This document shows, in pieces, positions 29,335 to 38,718 of a stretch of 64,000 nt of DNA (the stretch's first letter is position 1; every line of letters begins with the position of its first letter). The notes below the pieces were generated by a model. That model saw only the letters and a program-made list of their open reading frames with translations, did no database searches and was not told the origin of the DNA. A program made the position numbers and the translations under genes. Origin of the DNA: Nocardioides sp. Root122 (GTDB lineage Bacteria > Actinomycetota > Actinomycetes > Propionibacteriales > Nocardioidaceae); contig NZ_LMDE01000010.1 of NCBI RefSeq assembly GCF_001425025.1, positions 578,212-642,211 of the forward strand, in the 5' to 3' direction.

Positions 29335-30834
29335 CGACGCGTGATGGGCACCGAGGTCGAGTACGGCATCTCGGTGCAGGGGCAGCCCGCCGCCAACCCG
29401 ATGGTCGCGTCGTCGCAGATCGTCAACGCCTACGCCTCCTCGACGGTGAAGGCCCGGCGCGCCCGCTGGGACTTCGAGGAGGAGTCGCCGCTGCGCGACG
29501 CCCGCGGCTTCGACATGTCCCGCCAGGTCGCCGACCCGAGCCAGCTGACCGACGAGGACCTCGGTCTGGCCAACGTCATCCTCGGCAACGGCGCCCGGCT
29601 CTACGTCGACCACGCGCACCCGGAGTACTCCTCGCCGGAGGTCACCACCCCGCTCGACGTGGTGCGGTGGGAGAAGGCGGGGGAGCAGGTCATGCTCGAC
29701 GCGTCGCGGATGGCCGCCCAGGTCCCGGGCACCGCGCCGATCCTGCTCTACAAGAACAACACCGACAACAAGGGCGCCTCCTACGGCGCCCACGAGAACT
29801 ACCTGATGCGCCGCTCGACGCAGTTCGCGGAGATCGTGCGGCACCTGACGCCGTTCTTCGTCTCCCGGCAGGTCGTCACGGGCGCCGGGCGGGTCGGCAT
29901 CGGCCAGGACGGTCGCGACCACGGCTTCCAGATCAGCCAGCGCGCCGACTACTTCGAGGTCGAGGTCGGCCTCGAGACCACGCTCAAGCGGCCGATCATC
30001 AACACCCGCGACGAGCCGCACGCCGACCCCGCCGTCTACCGCCGCCTCCACGTGATCCTCGGCGACGCCAACCTCGCCGAGATCTCGATCTACCTCAAGA
30101 CCGGCACCACCTCGCTGGTGCTGGCGATGATCGAGGACGGCTTCATCGACGCCGACCTGTCCGTCGAGGGCGCCGTGCGATCGCTGCGCGAGGTGTCGCA
30201 CGACCCGACGCTCAAGCACCTGGTCACCCTGCGCGACGGGCGCCGGCTCACCGCCGTACAGCTGCAGCTGGAGTACCTCGACCTGGCGCGGAAGTTCGTC
30301 GAGGACCGCTTCGGCGCCGACGCGGACCCCCAGACGCTGGACGTGCTCCAGCGCTGGGAGTCGGTGCTGACGCGCCTCGAGCGCGACCCGATGGAGTGCG
30401 CGACCGAGCTCGACTGGGTCGCCAAGCTCAAGCTGCTCACCCAGTACCGCGACCGCGACGGGCTCGACTGGGACGACGCCAAGCTGCACCTCATCGACCT
30501 TCAGTACGCCGACATCCGCCCGGACAAGGGCCTCTACCACCGGCTCGCGGCGTCCGGACGGATCCAGCGGCTGCTCGACGACGCCACCATCGAGGAAGCC
30601 ATGCACGAACCGCCCACCGACACCCGTGCCTACTTCCGCGGCCGCTGCCTGGACAAGTACGCCGACTCCGTCGCGGCGGCCTCCTGGGACTCGGTCATCT
30701 TCGACCTGCCCGGACGCGAGTCCCTCCAGCGCGTGCCGACGATCGACCCCCTCCGGGGCACCCAGGCGCACGTCGGCGCGCTCATCGACCGCAGCGACAC
30801 CGCCCAGGCGCTCGTCGCCGCCATCACCCGCTGA
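29326..30834 (+). CDS. dop: Pup deamidase/depupylase Dop
   Basis: A 502-residue glutamine-synthetase-like enzyme that converts the C-terminal Gln of Pup to Glu and also removes Pup from substrates. The N-terminal metal-binding motif MGTEVEYGIS is diagnostic, followed by the variable Dop loop (about 35-75), ARLYVDHAHPEYSSPE and KNNTDNKGASYGAHENY. Homologous to PafA further along the window. Directly upstream of pup with a 67-bp gap containing the pup promoter. Confidence 0.96.
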   Translation: MSVRRVMGTEVEYGISVQGQPAANPMVASSQIVNAYASSTVKARRARWDFEEESPLRDARGFDMSRQVADPSQLTDEDLGLANVILGNGARLYVDHAHPEYSSPEVTTPLDVVRWEKAGEQVMLDASRMAAQVPGTAPILLYKNNTDNKGASYGAHENYLMRRSTQFAEIVRHLTPFFVSRQVVTGAGRVGIGQDGRDHGFQISQRADYFEVEVGLETTLKRPIINTRDEPHADPAVYRRLHVILGDANLAEISIYLKTGTTSLVLAMIEDGFIDADLSVEGAVRSLREVSHDPTLKHLVTLRDGRRLTAVQLQLEYLDLARKFVEDRFGADADPQTLDVLQRWESVLTRLERDPMECATELDWVAKLKLLTQYRDRDGLDWDDAKLHLIDLQYADIRPDKGLYHRLAASGRIQRLLDDATIEEAMHEPPTDTRAYFRGRCLDKYADSVAAASWDSVIFDLPGRESLQRVPTIDPLRGTQAHVGALIDRSDTAQALVAAITR

Positions 30835-30888
30835 CCCGACGCGCCGTCCGCGGACCACCAACGTCCTTGTGACGTCGGCGCGAGTGGA

Positions 30889-30894
30889 TAGGGT
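30889..30894 (+). promoter_or_regulatory. Leaderless -10 of pup
   Basis: TAGGGT ends 7 nt before the pup ATG (30902). It would give pup-prcB-prcA their own leaderless transcript separate from dop. Confidence 0.6.
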
Positions 30895-30901
30895 CACTGG
30901 T

Positions 30902-31099
30902 ATGGCCCAGGAGCAGAAGCAGCCGCGGAAGTCCTCCCAGGAGGAGACGGCGACCGAGGAGGTCGTCGAGAGCGACGTCGCCGAGCGCAAGGAGATGATC
31001 GACGAGGACGTGGACGCGATCCTCGACGAGATCGACGAGGTGCTCGAGACCAACGCCGAGGACTTCGTGAAGTCGTTCATCCAGAAGGGCGGACAGTGA
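30902..31099 (+). CDS. pup: Prokaryotic ubiquitin-like protein Pup
   Basis: A 65-residue acidic, largely disordered tag protein. It ends [11 protein letters not shown], the conserved Pup C-terminus with Gly-Gly-Gln, so Dop must deamidate the Gln before PafA can ligate it to Lys residues of substrates. The central region (residues 25-52) is the coiled-coil segment that binds ARC. The prcB GTG overlaps its stop codon by 4 bp. Confidence 0.97.
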   Translation: MAQEQKQPRKSSQEETATEEVVESDVAERKEMIDEDVDAILDEIDEVLETNAEDFVKSFIQKGGQ

Positions 31100-31926
31100 G
31101 CGACTCTCGCCTGCCCGCCTCCTACATGACGCCGGGCACGTCGAGCTTCGCGGACTTCCTCGGCGTCCAGGCACCCGACCTGCTGCCGTCGCGTCGCGCC
31201 GTGCCCACCGGTGACGCCGGTGACCTCGCGCCGCACGGCACCACCATCGTGGCGGCGACCTTCCACGGCGGCGTCGTCATGGCCGGCGACCGTCGGGCCA
31301 CGATGGGCAACATCATCGCCCAGCGCGACATCCAGAAGGTCTTCCCGGCCGACGAGTACTCCGTGGTCGGCATCGCCGGCACGGCCGGGCTCGCCGTCGA
31401 GATGGTGCGGCTCTTCCAGACCGAGCTCGAGCACTACGAGAAGATCGAGGGCACCACGCTGTCGATGGACGGCAAGGCCAACCGGCTGTCTGCCCTCATC
31501 CGTGCCAACCTCGGCCTCGCCATGCAGGGCCTCGCCGTGGTCCCGCTGTTCGCCGGCTACGACCTCGAGGCCGACCAGGGCCGGATCTTCAGCTACGACG
31601 TCACCGGCGGCCGCTACGAGGAGACCGCCTTCCACTCCGTCGGCTCGGGCTCGCTCTTCGCCCGCGGATCGCTGAAGAAGCTCTACCGCGAGGACCTCGA
31701 CGAGGAGGGCGTCGTCACGGCGGCCGTCCAGGCGCTCTACGACGCCGCCGACGACGACTCCGCCACCGGAGGCCCCGACCTGACCCGCCGGATCTTCCCG
31801 GTCGTCCACGTGATCACGCCCGCGGGCGGCCGCAGGATGGCCGACGAGGAGGTCGCCGCGATCGCCGACCGGATGATCGCCTCGCGCATGCAGCGTCCCG
31901 ACGGCCCCGTCGCACCGCTGACCTGA
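31096..31926 (+). CDS. prcB: 20S proteasome beta subunit PrcB
   Basis: A 276-residue precursor of the catalytic beta subunit. A 48-residue propeptide precedes the autocleavage site [10 protein letters not shown], making Thr 49 the catalytic nucleophile; [11 protein letters not shown] and the IQKVFP Lys complete the active site. Overlaps pup by 4 bp (GTGA) and is followed 17 bp later by prcA, so the three genes form one translational unit. Confidence 0.96.
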   Translation: MSDSRLPASYMTPGTSSFADFLGVQAPDLLPSRRAVPTGDAGDLAPHGTTIVAATFHGGVVMAGDRRATMGNIIAQRDIQKVFPADEYSVVGIAGTAGLAVEMVRLFQTELEHYEKIEGTTLSMDGKANRLSALIRANLGLAMQGLAVVPLFAGYDLEADQGRIFSYDVTGGRYEETAFHSVGSGSLFARGSLKKLYREDLDEEGVVTAAVQALYDAADDDSATGGPDLTRRIFPVVHVITPAGGRRMADEEVAAIADRMIASRMQRPDGPVAPLT

Positions 31927-31943
31927 GCAGCAGGAGCCCTCAC

Positions 31944-32954
31944 ATGAGTATGCCGTTCTACGTCTCGCCCGAGCAGCTGATGAAGGACCGGGCCGACTTC
32001 GCGCGCAAGGGCATCGCCCGCGGGCGCTCGGTCATCGCGATCCAGTACGCCGACGGCGTGCTGTTCGTCTCGGAGAACCCCTCGCAGGCCCTCCACAAGG
32101 TCAGCGAGATCTACGACCGGATCGCCTTCGCGGCGGTCGGGCGCTACAACGAGTTCGAGAACCTCCGCATCGCCGGCGTGCGCCTCGCCGACATGCGGGG
32201 CTACGCCTACGACCGGCGTGACGTCACCGGACGGGGGCTGGCCAACGCCTACGCCCAGACGCTCGGCACGATCTTCTCCTCCGGTGGCGAGAAGCCCTAC
32301 GAGGTGGAGATCTTCGTCGCCGAGATCGGTGACCATGCCGAGGACGACCAGCTCTACCGTCTGACCTACGACGGCCAGGTGGCTGACGAGCACGGCTTCG
32401 CCGTGATGGGTGGCGCCGCCGATGTCGTCGCGGGCTACCTCAAGGACCACTACGAGGCCGGAGCTCCGCTCGACGCGGCGCTCCGCGTGGCGGTCGCCGC
32501 ACTGGGCCACAGCGAGACCGACGACCGGGTGATCCCGACCGACGACCTCGAGGTCGCGGTGCTCGACCGCACCCGCGTGCAGCCGCGCAAGTTCCTGCGG
32601 CTGCGCGAGCCCCGGCTGAGCCAGGTGCTGGGCGAGCGCGGCGCGGAGGAGCCTGCGGTGGCTGCGCCGGAGGACGCGATCGCCGGTTCGGCTCCACAGC
32701 AGAGCGGCCACGACGACCCCGCCGACCCGACCGACCAGGTCAGCGGCGCGACGCCTCCCCTCGAGGACCCGGTCACCGGCGAGCCCCCGGTCGCCCCGCC
32801 GGTCGCCCCTCCCGTGGCCCCGCCATCCGGCCCCACGCCGACCGACCCCACGCCGACCGACCCGGCTGCGCCGGGCGAGGCACCCCCGCCCGCGCCGCAG
32901 CCACCCGTCGACCCCAGCGGCCCGGGCACGCCCTCGACCGGCCAGCCGGGCTGA
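31944..32954 (+). CDS. prcA: 20S proteasome alpha subunit PrcA with long Pro-rich tail
   Basis: A 336-residue alpha-ring subunit. Residues 1-235 are the proteasome domain, starting [23 protein letters not shown]. The remaining 100 residues are a low-complexity extension: acidic/Ala at first, then Pro-rich with [14 protein letters not shown] and [10 protein letters not shown] repeats. The well-studied mycobacterial PrcA has about 248 residues, so this tail is a clear addition. Ribosome-binding site CAGGAG precedes the ATG. Confidence 0.95.
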   Translation: MSMPFYVSPEQLMKDRADFARKGIARGRSVIAIQYADGVLFVSENPSQALHKVSEIYDRIAFAAVGRYNEFENLRIAGVRLADMRGYAYDRRDVTGRGLANAYAQTLGTIFSSGGEKPYEVEIFVAEIGDHAEDDQLYRLTYDGQVADEHGFAVMGGAADVVAGYLKDHYEAGAPLDAALRVAVAALGHSETDDRVIPTDDLEVAVLDRTRVQPRKFLRLREPRLSQVLGERGAEEPAVAAPEDAIAGSAPQQSGHDDPADPTDQVSGATPPLEDPVTGEPPVAPPVAPPVAPPSGPTPTDPTPTDPAAPGEAPPPAPQPPVDPSGPGTPSTGQPG

Positions 32955-32961
32955 CGGCGGT

Positions 32962-33372
32962 TCAGCGCAGGTTGAGCCCGGGCCACTCCGCGGTCGCCAC
33001 CGTCGGGATGCCGCGCAGGCGGCGCTGGTAGCGCACGAGCGGGCCGAACTCGTCGAGCGCGCGCCAGAGCCGCTGGTGCGCAGCCCAAGGGAGCGGGCCG
33101 GTCGGCTGCACGTTGCCGTCAGGACCGAACTCGTGCCACGCGGCCCCGAAGCCGATCCACACCGGCGTCCAGCCGGCGGCGTCGTCCCACTCGCCGCGGC
33201 GCTGCTCGACGAGGCGCCTGCGCAGCTGGAACTCCAGCCGCGGTCCGTCGACGACGACGGGAGCGGTGCGCACGGGCCAGAGCCACAGGTCGTCGGTCAT
33301 CACCCGGAGCTCGAGGTCCTCCACGACGCCCGGCTCGACCAGGACCGTCGCGACGAGGTGACGGGGGCCCAT
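32962..33372 (-). CDS. Conserved hypothetical protein
   Basis: A 136-residue soluble protein I cannot assign. It contains many Trp and Arg residues (LWLWPVRTAPVVVDGPRLEFQLRRR, core LRRRLVEQRRGEW; later TPVWIGFGAAWHEFGPDG and YQRRLRGIPTVA). No catalytic motif or membrane segment is visible. It ends 7 bp after convergent prcA. The ATG at 33372 was used; a TTG 36 bp upstream is in frame and neither has an obvious ribosome-binding site. Confidence 0.65.
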   Translation of the reverse strand: MGPRHLVATVLVEPGVVEDLELRVMTDDLWLWPVRTAPVVVDGPRLEFQLRRRLVEQRRGEWDDAAGWTPVWIGFGAAWHEFGPDGNVQPTGPLPWAAHQRLWRALDEFGPLVRYQRRLRGIPTVATAEWPGLNLR

Positions 33373-33464
33373 GGAGGAACGCTCACCCGCGCGTGCCGGG
33401 CCCGTCAAGGGAGCCCCCGAAAATGCCGTCCTCCCACGACGGACCTCCCGCGGCGCGTCGTCGG

Positions 33465-33905
33465 TCAGGCCCGGGCGCGCCAGGCGTCGAGACCGACGTC
33501 GACGAGCGGGACGCGGGGAAGCCCGTCCACGTCACCGACAGGGATCCAGCGGGCCTCGTCCGTGGTGCCGTCGACCTCGTGGGTGAGCTCGCCGCCCACG
33601 ACACGCGCGGCGTATACCACGCGCACGCTCTTGAGCGGCCGGTCGTGCCAGTGCAGGCGGCGCTCGGGCGCGACGACGTGGGAGTCGACGGTGAGCAGCC
33701 CGGTCAGCTCGACGTCGTACGCGGTCTCCTCGCGCACCTCGCGCACCGCGCCCTCGGCGGCGGTCTCCTCCAGCTCGACGCCGCCGCCGGGGAGTGTCCA
33801 GGAGTGCTCGGCCTGCTCGTTCCAGAGGGCAAGCAGCACGCGGTCGGAGTCGTCGACGACGACGGCGTACGCCGCCAGCCGGGTGTCGTAGTCACGGAAG
33901 TCCAC
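33465..33905 (-). CDS. Nudix hydrolase
   Basis: A 146-residue Nudix enzyme with the box GGGVELEETAAEGAVREVREET, whose core is GX5EX7REUXEEXGU with a Thr at the end (residues about 42-63). Nudix proteins hydrolyse nucleoside diphosphates linked to other groups; substrate unknown. It diverges from pafA. The GTG start has TAGGGT on its strand (33914-33919) 8 nt upstream, suggesting a leaderless message. Confidence 0.9.
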   Translation of the reverse strand: MDFRDYDTRLAAYAVVVDDSDRVLLALWNEQAEHSWTLPGGGVELEETAAEGAVREVREETAYDVELTGLLTVDSHVVAPERRLHWHDRPLKSVRVVYAARVVGGELTHEVDGTTDEARWIPVGDVDGLPRVPLVDVGLDAWRARA

Positions 33906-33913
33906 GGTCGTCG

Positions 33914-33932
33914 ACCCTAGCGAGACTAGGGT
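33914..33932. promoter_or_regulatory. Divergent leaderless -10 elements of the Nudix gene and pafA
   Basis: ACCCTA at 33914-33919 (TAGGGT on the minus strand) serves the Nudix gene; TAGGGT at 33927-33932 ends 6 nt before the pafA GTG. The start codons are only 33 bp apart, so upstream contacts of the two polymerases must overlap. Confidence 0.6.
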
Positions 33933-33938
33933 GGAGGT

Positions 33939-35300
33939 GTGGACCGGCGGATCTTCGGAATCGAGAACGAGTACGGCGTGACGTGCACGTTCAAGGGGCA
34001 GCGTCGCCTGAGCCCCGACGAGGTCGCCCGCTACCTCTTCCGCAAGGTCGTCAGCTGGGGTCGCTCGTCCAACGTCTTCCTCCGCAACGGCGCCCGGCTC
34101 TACCTCGACGTGGGCAGCCACCCCGAGTACGCCACGCCCGAGTGCGACGACATCGTCGACCTCGTGACCCACGACAAGGCCGGCGAGCGGATCCTCGAGG
34201 GGCTGCTCCTCGACGCGGAGAACCGCCTCCACGAAGAGGGCATCTCCGGCGACATCTACCTCTTCAAGAACAACACCGACTCGGCGGGCAACTCCTACGG
34301 CTGCCACGAGAACTACCTCGTCGGCCGGGCGGGGGAGTTCAGCCGGCTCGCCGACATCCTGATCCCGTTCCTCGTGACGCGGCAGATCGTGGTCGGCGCA
34401 GGCAAGGTCGTGATGACCCCGCGCGGGGCGTCCTACAGCGTGAGCCAGCGCGCCGAGCACATCTGGGAGGGCGTCAGCAGCGCCACTACCCGCAGCCGAC
34501 CGATCATCAACACCCGTGACGAGCCGCACGCCGACGCCGAGCGGTTCCGCCGCCTGCACGTCATCGTGGGCGACTCGAACATGAGCGAGACGACGACGAT
34601 GCTCAAGGTCGCCTCGTGCGACCTCGTCCTGCGGATGATCGAGGAGGGCGTGGTGATGCGCGACCTCACGATGGAGAACCCGATCCGGGCGATCCGCGAG
34701 ATCAGCCACGACACCACCGGCCGCCGCAAGGTCCGGCTGGCCAACGGCCGCGAGGCGAGCGCCCTGGAGATCCAGGCCGAGTACCTCGGCAAGGCCCGCG
34801 ACTTCGTCGACCGTCGCCAGATCTCCACCCCGACCATCGAGCGGGCCCTCGACCTGTGGGAGCGCGGGCTCAAGGCCGTGGAGTCCGACGACCTCGGCCT
34901 GGTCGACCGCGAGATCGACTGGGTCATCAAGCTCAAGCTGATCGAGCGCTACCGCGCCAAGCACGGGATGTCCCTCGGCGACGCGCGCATCGCGCAGCTC
35001 GACCTCGCCTACCACGACATCCACCGCGGCCGCGGCCTCTACTACCTGCTGGAGAAGCGCGGTGCCGTCGCCCGGGTGACCAGCGACCTGAAGATCTTCG
35101 AGGCCAAGAGCGTGCCGCCGCAGAACACCCGCGCGCGGCTCCGCGGCGAGTTCATCCGCAAGGCCCAGGAGCGGCGGCGCGACTTCACCGTCGACTGGGT
35201 GCACCTCAAGCTCAACGACCAGGCGCAGCGCACGGTGCTGTGCAAGGACCCGTTCAAGGCCTACGACGAGCGCGTGCAGCGGCTCATCGACGGGATGTGA
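33939..35300 (+). CDS. pafA: Pup--protein ligase PafA
   Basis: A 453-residue glutamine-synthetase-like ligase that activates the C-terminal Glu of Pup with ATP and attaches it to substrate Lys. The N-terminus [18 protein letters not shown] has the metal-binding Glu in [22 protein letters not shown] carries the catalytic Asp; [17 protein letters not shown] is the shared Dop/PafA signature. The absence of the Dop loop after residue 35 separates it from Dop. Starts with GTG. Confidence 0.96.
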   Translation: MDRRIFGIENEYGVTCTFKGQRRLSPDEVARYLFRKVVSWGRSSNVFLRNGARLYLDVGSHPEYATPECDDIVDLVTHDKAGERILEGLLLDAENRLHEEGISGDIYLFKNNTDSAGNSYGCHENYLVGRAGEFSRLADILIPFLVTRQIVVGAGKVVMTPRGASYSVSQRAEHIWEGVSSATTRSRPIINTRDEPHADAERFRRLHVIVGDSNMSETTTMLKVASCDLVLRMIEEGVVMRDLTMENPIRAIREISHDTTGRRKVRLANGREASALEIQAEYLGKARDFVDRRQISTPTIERALDLWERGLKAVESDDLGLVDREIDWVIKLKLIERYRAKHGMSLGDARIAQLDLAYHDIHRGRGLYYLLEKRGAVARVTSDLKIFEAKSVPPQNTRARLRGEFIRKAQERRRDFTVDWVHLKLNDQAQRTVLCKDPFKAYDERVQRLIDGM

Positions 35301-35370
35301 GGCGTCGTTCCCGCCTCCCTCGATCCCCACGTGCGGCGGTGTCGCGGCACCGCGGGTGGGAGCCGCTGGA

Positions 35371-35376
35371 TAGGGT
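35371..35376 (+). promoter_or_regulatory. -10 element of the FKBP lipoprotein gene
   Basis: TAGGGT, 37 bp before the GTG, leaving a leader of about 30 nt with a TTAGGTGA ribosome-binding site. Unlike most genes nearby, this one would not be leaderless. Confidence 0.45.
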
Positions 35377-35412
35377 GTCCCGGCAACGCCGACCGATCGA
35401 TTAGGTGAACCT

Positions 35413-36372
35413 GTGTCTCGTGTACGTTCCGCTGCCCTCAGCGGTGTCCTCACCCTCAGCCTCCTCGGACTCGCCGCCTGCGGCTCCGCGTCCGGCGACA
35501 CCGAGGAGGGCGGCAAGTCGCTCAGCTCGGTGACCATCGAGGGCAAGCAGGGCGAGGAGCCCAAGGTCACGTTCGACGGCCGCCTCGACGGCTCCGACGA
35601 GGAGACCGATGTGCTCGTGGAGGGTGACGGCGAGACCGTCGCCGACGGCGACACCGTCGCGGCGAACTGGTGGATCGGCAACGGATTCACCGAGGAGGAG
35701 GCGCAGAGCACCTACACCAAGGACGGCGCGACCCAGTCGGTCGAGCTGACCTCGGAGGTCCTCCCGTTCCTGCGCGACGCGATGATCGGCCACAAGGTCG
35801 GCGACCGCGTCGTCGTGCTGACGTCGGCCGCGAAGGCCTACGGCGACACCGGCAACCCCACCATCGGCATCGGCAACAAGGACTCCGTCCTCGCGGTGGT
35901 CGACATCATGGGTCGCTCGGAGACGGTGCCGGTCCTCGACGGCCCGCAGGGCGAGGACAAGAAGCCCGCCGGCTGGGCGCCCACGCTCATCCAGAAGGAC
36001 GGCGTGATCACCGGCCTCGACTTCACCGACGCGCACGAGCCGACCGGCAAGCTGATCGCCACCACCCTCGTGAAGGGTGACGGCGCGAAGGTGAAGGCCG
36101 GCCAGACCCTCACCGTCGACTACCTCGGCCAGGTGTACGACGCCAAGGAGCCGTTCGACGAGTCCTACAGCGGCGAGCCCGCCGAGTTCCCGATCGGCGT
36201 CGGCCAGGTCATCAAGGGCTGGGACGAGCGACTTGTCGGCCGCACCGTCGGCTCCCGTGTCATCCTCGAGATCCCGCCGGCCGACGGCTACGGCAAGACG
36301 GGCAACGAGCAGGCCGGCATCAAGGGCACCGACACGTTGTTCTTCGTGGTCGACATCCTCAAGGCCTCCTGA
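35413..36372 (+). CDS. FKBP-type peptidyl-prolyl isomerase lipoprotein
   Basis: A 319-residue exported protein: a basic start, a hydrophobic segment and the lipobox LAAC with Cys 23. Two FKBP-like domains follow, the first degenerate (about 75-180, EETDVLVEGDGETVADGD) and the second well conserved (about 215-319) with TVDYLGQVYD, FPIGVGQVIKGWDE and VILEIPPADGYG. It would assist folding outside the membrane. Lies between pafA and pafB as in other actinobacteria. Confidence 0.92.
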   Translation: MSRVRSAALSGVLTLSLLGLAACGSASGDTEEGGKSLSSVTIEGKQGEEPKVTFDGRLDGSDEETDVLVEGDGETVADGDTVAANWWIGNGFTEEEAQSTYTKDGATQSVELTSEVLPFLRDAMIGHKVGDRVVVLTSAAKAYGDTGNPTIGIGNKDSVLAVVDIMGRSETVPVLDGPQGEDKKPAGWAPTLIQKDGVITGLDFTDAHEPTGKLIATTLVKGDGAKVKAGQTLTVDYLGQVYDAKEPFDESYSGEPAEFPIGVGQVIKGWDERLVGRTVGSRVILEIPPADGYGKTGNEQAGIKGTDTLFFVVDILKAS

Positions 36373-36421
36373 GCGACCACGACCGCACGGACGACAGCAC
36401 GGACGACAGGGGGGAAGCGGG

Positions 36422-37396
36422 ATGGCACAGCCACGTGCAGAACGGCTGATGAACCTGCACATCCTGCTGCTCGGCGCCAAGCGCTTCATCAGCAAGGACG
36501 CGATCCGCGACGCCTGCTACTCCGAGTACCCGCGCGGCGGGGCGGGCGACGAGGCGTTCGAGCGTGCCTTCGAGCGTGACAAGGACGCGCTGCGCCAGAT
36601 CGGCGCGGTGATCGAGGTCGGGAGCGCGGACGCCTTCTTCGACGACGAGATCGGCTACCGCATCCCGACCGAGCAGACCTCCCTCCCGGAGATCCGCTTC
36701 GAGTCCGACGAGGCAGCCGTCCTCGGCCTCGCCGCACAGGTCTGGCAGCACGCGACGCTCGCCAAGGCGACCGGCCGTGCGCTGGCCAAGCTCAAGGGGC
36801 AGGGCGTCGAGATCGATCCTTCGCGCCTCGAGGTGGTCGCCCCCTCCATCAGCGCCGACGAGCCGGCCTTCGAGCCGCTCTGGGACGCCGTGGGCAAGCG
36901 CCGACAGGTGAGCTTCCCCTACCAGCGCGCCACCGAGACCCAGCCCACCACGCGTCGCGTCCAGCCGTGGGGGCTCGCCCGGTCCTCGGGTCGCTGGTAC
37001 GTCGTCGGCTTCGACGTCGACCGCGGCGCCGAGCGCGTCTTCCGGCTGTCCCGCATCGTCGGGCCGGTCCGTGCCACGGGCAAGTCCGGTGCGTACGACG
37101 TCCCGCCGGGCACCGACGTGCGTGCGGTCGCGCGCCGGTTGTCGCCGACCTTCCCCACCGTGCGTGCCGAGCTGGGCGTCCGTCCGGGCACCGGCGTGGC
37201 CCTGCGACGGCGCGCGGAGTCGGTGGCACCGGCGACGGACGCGTCCGGCTGGGACACGGTCGTGGTGGAGGGTCCCGTCCACGAGCTGGCCGACGAGGTG
37301 CTCACCTACGGTGCGGACGTCGTGGTCCAGGCCCCGCAGGCGCTGCGCGACGAGGTCGTCTCCCGCCTGCACTCGATCGTGGAGGGGTCATCGTGA
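36422..37396 (+). CDS. pafB: WYL-domain transcriptional regulator PafB
   Basis: A 324-residue regulator with an N-terminal winged helix (residues 1-80, LMNLHILLLGAKRFISKDAI) and a WYL domain (about 140-235, with QVSFPYQRA and GRWYVVGFDVDRG) plus a WCX-type extension. In mycobacteria PafB and PafC together form a DNA-damage-responsive activator. Ribosome-binding site GGGGGAAG precedes the ATG. Its stop overlaps the pafC start by 4 bp. Confidence 0.93.
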   Translation: MAQPRAERLMNLHILLLGAKRFISKDAIRDACYSEYPRGGAGDEAFERAFERDKDALRQIGAVIEVGSADAFFDDEIGYRIPTEQTSLPEIRFESDEAAVLGLAAQVWQHATLAKATGRALAKLKGQGVEIDPSRLEVVAPSISADEPAFEPLWDAVGKRRQVSFPYQRATETQPTTRRVQPWGLARSSGRWYVVGFDVDRGAERVFRLSRIVGPVRATGKSGAYDVPPGTDVRAVARRLSPTFPTVRAELGVRPGTGVALRRRAESVAPATDASGWDTVVVEGPVHELADEVLTYGADVVVQAPQALRDEVVSRLHSIVEGSS

Positions 37397-38421
37397 CGAC
37401 GCAGCCCGCCGACACCGCCCCGGACCAGGTCGCGCGCCTCCTGGCCCTGGTGCCCTACCTCCTCGCCCGCGGCGAGGTCCGGCTCGACGAGGCGGCCGCC
37501 CACTTCGGCACCGACGCGGCGCAGATCGAGCGCGACCTGCGCCTGCTGTTCATGACCGGGCTGTCCCCGGGCCTGCCCGGCGACCTGATCGAGGTCGACC
37601 TCGACGCGCTCGAGGGCGACCGGATGATCCGCGTCGACAACGCCGACTACCTCGCGCGCCCGGTGCGCTTCTCCCCGGCGGAGGCGACGGCGCTGGTCGT
37701 GGCGCTGCGCACCATGGCCGACTCGGCGCCCGAGGGGGCGGCCGACATCATCGAGCGGACCCTCCACAAGCTCGAGGAGGCGGCCGGAGCCGACGGCGAG
37801 GACCTGCTGCGCCTGCACGTCTCACCCACCCCGCTGGAGGCCAGCGCGGTGGTGCCGGTGCTGGAGTCGGCGATCGCGCACGGCCACCAGGTCGAGATCA
37901 CCTACCACGTCCCCTCGCGCGACCAGGAGTCACGCCGCACGGTCGACCCGCGCGGCCTGGCACGCGTCGAGGACCTGCTCTACCTCGACGCCTGGTGCCA
38001 CACCGCCCAGGGCGACCGGGCGTTCCGGGTCGACCGCATCCTGACGGCCCGAGAGCTCGGGACCGAGGTGGCCGACAAGGGCGCGCGCCCCCGTGACCTG
38101 ACCGAGGGCTGGTTCACCGACGCGGAGACCACGACGGTGACGCTCCGGCTCGCCCCGCCGGCGCGGTGGGTCATCGAGTACTACCAGGTCACCGACCAGC
38201 GTCCCGGTCCCCACGGCACCGTCGACGTCGATCTCGAGGTGGCCAGCGAGCAGTGGGCCCAGTCGCTGCTCTTCCGGCTCGCCCCGCACGCCACGCTCCT
38301 CGCGCCGGCCGACTACGCCGACACGTTCACAGCAGTTGCACGAGAAGCGCTCAACCTCTACGAGGGTGACGGCGTAGACTCGACACGCACACCGCACGAC
38401 CCACCACACACAACGGAGTGA
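37393..38421 (+). CDS. pafC: WYL-domain transcriptional regulator PafC
   Basis: A 342-residue partner of PafB with the same architecture: N-terminal helix-turn-helix (RLLALVPYLLARGEVRLDEAA), WYL domain (about 160-235, EITYHVPSRDQES and DAWCHTAQGDRAFRVDRI) and WCX extension. GTG start overlaps the pafB stop (GTGA), consistent with a 1:1 complex. tatA follows 4 bp downstream. Confidence 0.93.
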   Translation: MTTQPADTAPDQVARLLALVPYLLARGEVRLDEAAAHFGTDAAQIERDLRLLFMTGLSPGLPGDLIEVDLDALEGDRMIRVDNADYLARPVRFSPAEATALVVALRTMADSAPEGAADIIERTLHKLEEAAGADGEDLLRLHVSPTPLEASAVVPVLESAIAHGHQVEITYHVPSRDQESRRTVDPRGLARVEDLLYLDAWCHTAQGDRAFRVDRILTARELGTEVADKGARPRDLTEGWFTDAETTTVTLRLAPPARWVIEYYQVTDQRPGPHGTVDVDLEVASEQWAQSLLFRLAPHATLLAPADYADTFTAVAREALNLYEGDGVDSTRTPHDPPHTTE

Positions 38422-38425
38422 CCTC

Positions 38426-38698
38426 ATGATCAACACCCTGATCGGCATGCCACAGGGTCTCGAGTGGCTGGTGATCCTCGCGATCGTCGTGCTGGTGTTC
38501 GGTGCTGCCAAGCTGCCCGACCTCGCCCGCAGCTCCGGCCAGGCGCTGCGCATCTTCAAGACCGAGACCAAGGGTCTGCGCGACGAGGACGACGCCACGA
38601 CGACGCCCGAGCAGCGCGAGATCCAGGCCCGCAACGAGGTGGCCGACGAGACCTCGGGCGAGGTCCTCCGTGAGCGTCGCGACGACACCACCGCCTGA
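38426..38698 (+). CDS. tatA: Twin-arginine translocase subunit TatA
   Basis: A 90-residue TatA/E protein: one membrane helix (about 10-28, WLVILAIVVLVFGAAKL), the conserved FGAAKLPDLARSSGQAL amphipathic region and an acidic C-terminus. It oligomerises to form the translocation pore for folded proteins. ATG preceded by GGAG. Immediately follows pafC and precedes tatC, the usual actinobacterial order. Confidence 0.95.
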   Translation: MINTLIGMPQGLEWLVILAIVVLVFGAAKLPDLARSSGQALRIFKTETKGLRDEDDATTTPEQREIQARNEVADETSGEVLRERRDDTTA

Positions 38699-38718
38699 GC
38701 GCTGGAGTCTCCACTAGC

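Noticed and set aside
33373..33464. A possible extra small gene between the hypothetical gene and the Nudix gene
   Set aside because: Frames here are short and without motifs or start signals; the sequence is better seen as a spacer.
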